Source of the DNA: Qipengyuania sp. HL-TH1
GTDB lineage: Bacteria; Pseudomonadota; Alphaproteobacteria; Sphingomonadales; Sphingomonadaceae
DNA: 64,000 bases
Reading direction: 5' to 3'
Assembly (NCBI RefSeq): GCF_036365825.1
Contig: NZ_CP142675.1
Coordinates: forward strand, 2,860,501 to 2,924,500
Made by a program: the position numbers and the translations under genes
Notes under the pieces: generated by a model
Seen by the model: only the letters and a program-made list of their open reading frames with translations
Database searches by the model: none
Told to the model about the DNA's origin: nothing
Shown here: piece by piece, positions 62,393 through 64,000 of the stretch
How the letters are laid out: each line of letters starts with the position of its first letter
How positions within the stretch are numbered: position 1 is the first letter of the stretch

Positions 62393-63319
62393 CTACGCCA
62401 GCAGGCGCCTAGCCTCTTCGCAATCGTTATCTATCTGCGCGATCAGCGCATCGAGGCTGTCGAACTTGCCCTCGCCGCGCAGGAAATGGTGGAAGGCCAC
62501 CTCGATCTCCTGCCCGTAGAGATCGCCGGAGAAGTCGAAGAAATAGGGCTCGAGCAATTCCTTGGGCGGGTCGAATTGCGGGCGCACGCCGATATTGGCC
62601 GCGCCCTTCAGTTCCTGACCGGTGGCGAGCACGCGGCCCGTTACCGCGTAGATACCGTATTTGGGGCGCAGATAGTGTTCGACCGGCAGGTTGGCGGTGG
62701 GATAGCCAATCTCGCGCCCGCGCTTGTCGCCATGCTGCACCACGCCGCGGATCGCGAAGGGGCGGGTCAGCAGCCGCGCGGCTTCCTGCGGGTCGCCATT
62801 GCGCAGGGCATCGCGCACGCGGCTTGAGGATACGGGCGTACCTTCGTCCATCACCGGGGGCACTGCGCGCGCTTCGATCCCGCTGTCCTTGCCAAGGCTG
62901 ACGAGCTTGTCGAAATTGCCGCCGCGCGCCTTGCCGAAAGTGAAATCCTCGCCGGTGACCACGCCCGCTACGCCGAGATGCTCGCCGAGCAGCTTATGGA
63001 CGAAATCCTCCGCCGTCGTGCCCGCCAGCGCGCCATCGAAATGGAACACCAGCATCGCGGTGGCGCCAGCGGCGAGATAGAGTTCCTGCCGCTGTTCGAG
63101 CGTGGTCAGGCGGAAGGGTTCGGCATCGGGCTTGAAATGGCGCACCGGATGCGGATCGAAGGTCGCGATGATCGAAGGGCGGCCTTCTTCGCGCGCCCAG
63201 CGAATCGCCTCGCCCGCCACCGCCTGGTGGCCGAGGTGGAAGCCGTCGAAATTGCCCAGTGCGACGATAGCGCCGCGCAGGCTTTCGGGCAGCTGCTCCC
63301 GATGGTCGAGAAACCTCAT
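62393..63319 (-). CDS. ribF: Bifunctional riboflavin kinase/FAD synthetase
   Basis: The 308-aa enzyme makes FMN and FAD. The N-terminal FAD synthetase half has 'IVALGNFDGFHLGHQAVAGE' and the C-terminal flavokinase half has 'GREIGYPTANLPVEHYLRPK', 'YGIYAVTGRVL' and a late 'FHHFLRGEGKFDSLDALIAQ'. It overlaps the M19 dipeptidase gene by ATGA and precedes ileS. Flavin supply fits the ETF and PdxH enzymes nearby. Confidence 0.95.
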   Translation of the reverse strand: MRFLDHREQLPESLRGAIVALGNFDGFHLGHQAVAGEAIRWAREEGRPSIIATFDPHPVRHFKPDAEPFRLTTLEQRQELYLAAGATAMLVFHFDGALAGTTAEDFVHKLLGEHLGVAGVVTGEDFTFGKARGGNFDKLVSLGKDSGIEARAVPPVMDEGTPVSSSRVRDALRNGDPQEAARLLTRPFAIRGVVQHGDKRGREIGYPTANLPVEHYLRPKYGIYAVTGRVLATGQELKGAANIGVRPQFDPPKELLEPYFFDFSGDLYGQEIEVAFHHFLRGEGKFDSLDALIAQIDNDCEEARRLLA

Positions 63320-64000
63320 CCCGCACTCTCCAGTGGAACCAGCCCGGCGCGGATGACCCGCAGTGCATTGCCGCCCATTGCGGCGCGGATTTCATCTTCG
63401 CTAAAACCCTCGTCGAGCAGCGCCTGCGTCACCTGAAGCAAGTGCGCGGTGTCGAACCGCACTGTCGTGGCCCCGTCGTAATCGCTTCCCAGCGCGACAT
63501 GCTCGATCCCGACGAGGTCACGGACATGCTTCATCGCCTGCGCCGCCGAGCGCGGACTGGTGTCACAGACCGCCCCGTCCCAATAGCCAATCCCCACCAC
63601 GCCGCCGGTCTTCGCGACGCCGCGGAGCTCCGCATCGGTCAAATTGCGATTGACCTTGCAGGTCGCCTGCACCCCGCCATGGCTCGACACGACCGGGCGC
63701 TTTGCCATCGCCAGTACATCGGCAACGCATTCGTGGCTGCAATGCGCGATGTCGACGATCATCCCCATGCGCTCCATCCGGCCGACCACCTCGCGGCCCA
63801 TCGGCGTGAGGCCGCCCTTGTCGAGCCCGTGCATCGATCCGGCGAGTTCGTTGTCGAAGAAATGGGTGAGGCCCGCCATGCGCATCCCCGCGGCATAGAG
63901 CTTGTCGAGATTGTCGGGATCGCCCTCGAGGCTTTGCAGCCCTTCGGCGCTGAACAGCGCGCCGACCGGCTTGCGTCCACTGGCACGGCGGTCGAGGAGC
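63316..64000 (-). CDS. Membrane dipeptidase (peptidase M19), 3' part
   Basis: The C-terminal 228 codons of an M19 renal-dipeptidase-like enzyme are present, open to the window edge. Metal and substrate landmarks are 'MIVDIAHCSHECVADVLAMA', 'RPVVSSHGGVQATCKVNRNL' and 'HVALGSDYDGATTVRFDT'. It hydrolyses dipeptides, often with D-residues. The gene begins beyond 64000. Its TGA overlaps the ribF start. Confidence 0.9.
   Translation of the reverse strand, partial: LLDRRASGRKPVGALFSAEGLQSLEGDPDNLDKLYAAGMRMAGLTHFFDNELAGSMHGLDKGGLTPMGREVVGRMERMGMIVDIAHCSHECVADVLAMAKRPVVSSHGGVQATCKVNRNLTDAELRGVAKTGGVVGIGYWDGAVCDTSPRSAAQAMKHVRDLVGIEHVALGSDYDGATTVRFDTAHLLQVTQALLDEGFSEDEIRAAMGGNALRVIRAGLVPLESAG

Overview
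This 64 kb window is GC-rich, gene-dense chromosome of an alphaproteobacterium. It most resembles Sphingomonadales, probably the Erythrobacter/Altererythrobacter/Qipengyuania group. Support comes from alphaproteobacterial cell-cycle regulators (TrcR/DUF1013, SciP/DUF1153), a CarD/CdnL regulator in the helicase-S4-FdxA neighbourhood, DUF1192 beside a quinone oxidoreductase, a sigma-EcfG-type promoter, and an 'ERYRIP'-type secreted protein. The lineage call is inferred from family content and gene order; no database search was run. I see no rRNA, tRNA, CRISPR array, prophage or insertion sequence, and no gene-free stretch longer than 300 bases.

Layout. 1-4 kb: 5' part of an acyl-CoA dehydrogenase, threonylcarbamoyl-AMP synthase, a small lipoprotein, two tandem DUF2807 solenoid proteins and CarD. 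4-8 kb (minus): helicase, S4 RNA-binding protein, FdxA and a BrkB membrane protein. 8-13 kb (plus): an M23 peptidase, then the overlapping set hemB, two GNATs, gamma-carbonic anhydrase and DUF167. 13-19 kb (minus): DUF1275, ATP-dependent DNA ligase with its associated exonuclease, ClpA, DUF1192. 19-25 kb (plus): quinone oxidoreductase/GST, LpxH-like phosphatase/glycosyltransferase, TrcR, FadD. 25-27 kb (minus): M23 peptidase overlapping a bactofilin. 27-35 kb (plus): nadD, rsfS, rlmH, envC, ctpA, dsbB, coq7, a secreted protein, wecB, wecC. 36-39 kb (minus): DnaJ-like protein, a frameshifted second BrkB, FabI. 39-44 kb: pdxH, CDF exporter, PhzF, serine hydrolase, a small membrane protein, mnmA. 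44-51 kb (plus): a 97-aa unknown protein coupled to SciP, a GlsB-like stress protein, an RND efflux adaptor/permease pair and DUF445. 51-56 kb: etfB-etfA, DUF6265, sucC, inositol-monophosphatase family protein, OmpA. 57-64 kb: CNNM/CorC protein, then ribF, ileS (with an apparent frameshift), lspA and DUF3035, and a partial M19 dipeptidase.

Most genes are housekeeping: cell envelope and peptidoglycan remodelling (three M23-family proteins, bactofilin, CtpA, LspA, OmpA), central metabolism and electron transfer, translation, and cell-cycle control. Short overlaps (ATGA, GTGA) tie many of them into translationally coupled operons.

The most interesting non-textbook signals are: a family of multi-hairpin intergenic repeats (28.5 kb and 58.2-58.5 kb) in which the hairpin sequence changes while its position and flanks are kept; a second palindromic repeat at 62.3 kb; an unknown 97-aa protein translationally coupled to SciP; an RND permease with an extra membrane-helix pair; a sigma-EcfG promoter in front of the GlsB gene; a 14-bp palindrome at the etfBA promoter; and two apparent frameshifts (brkB, ileS) that may be real or sequence errors.
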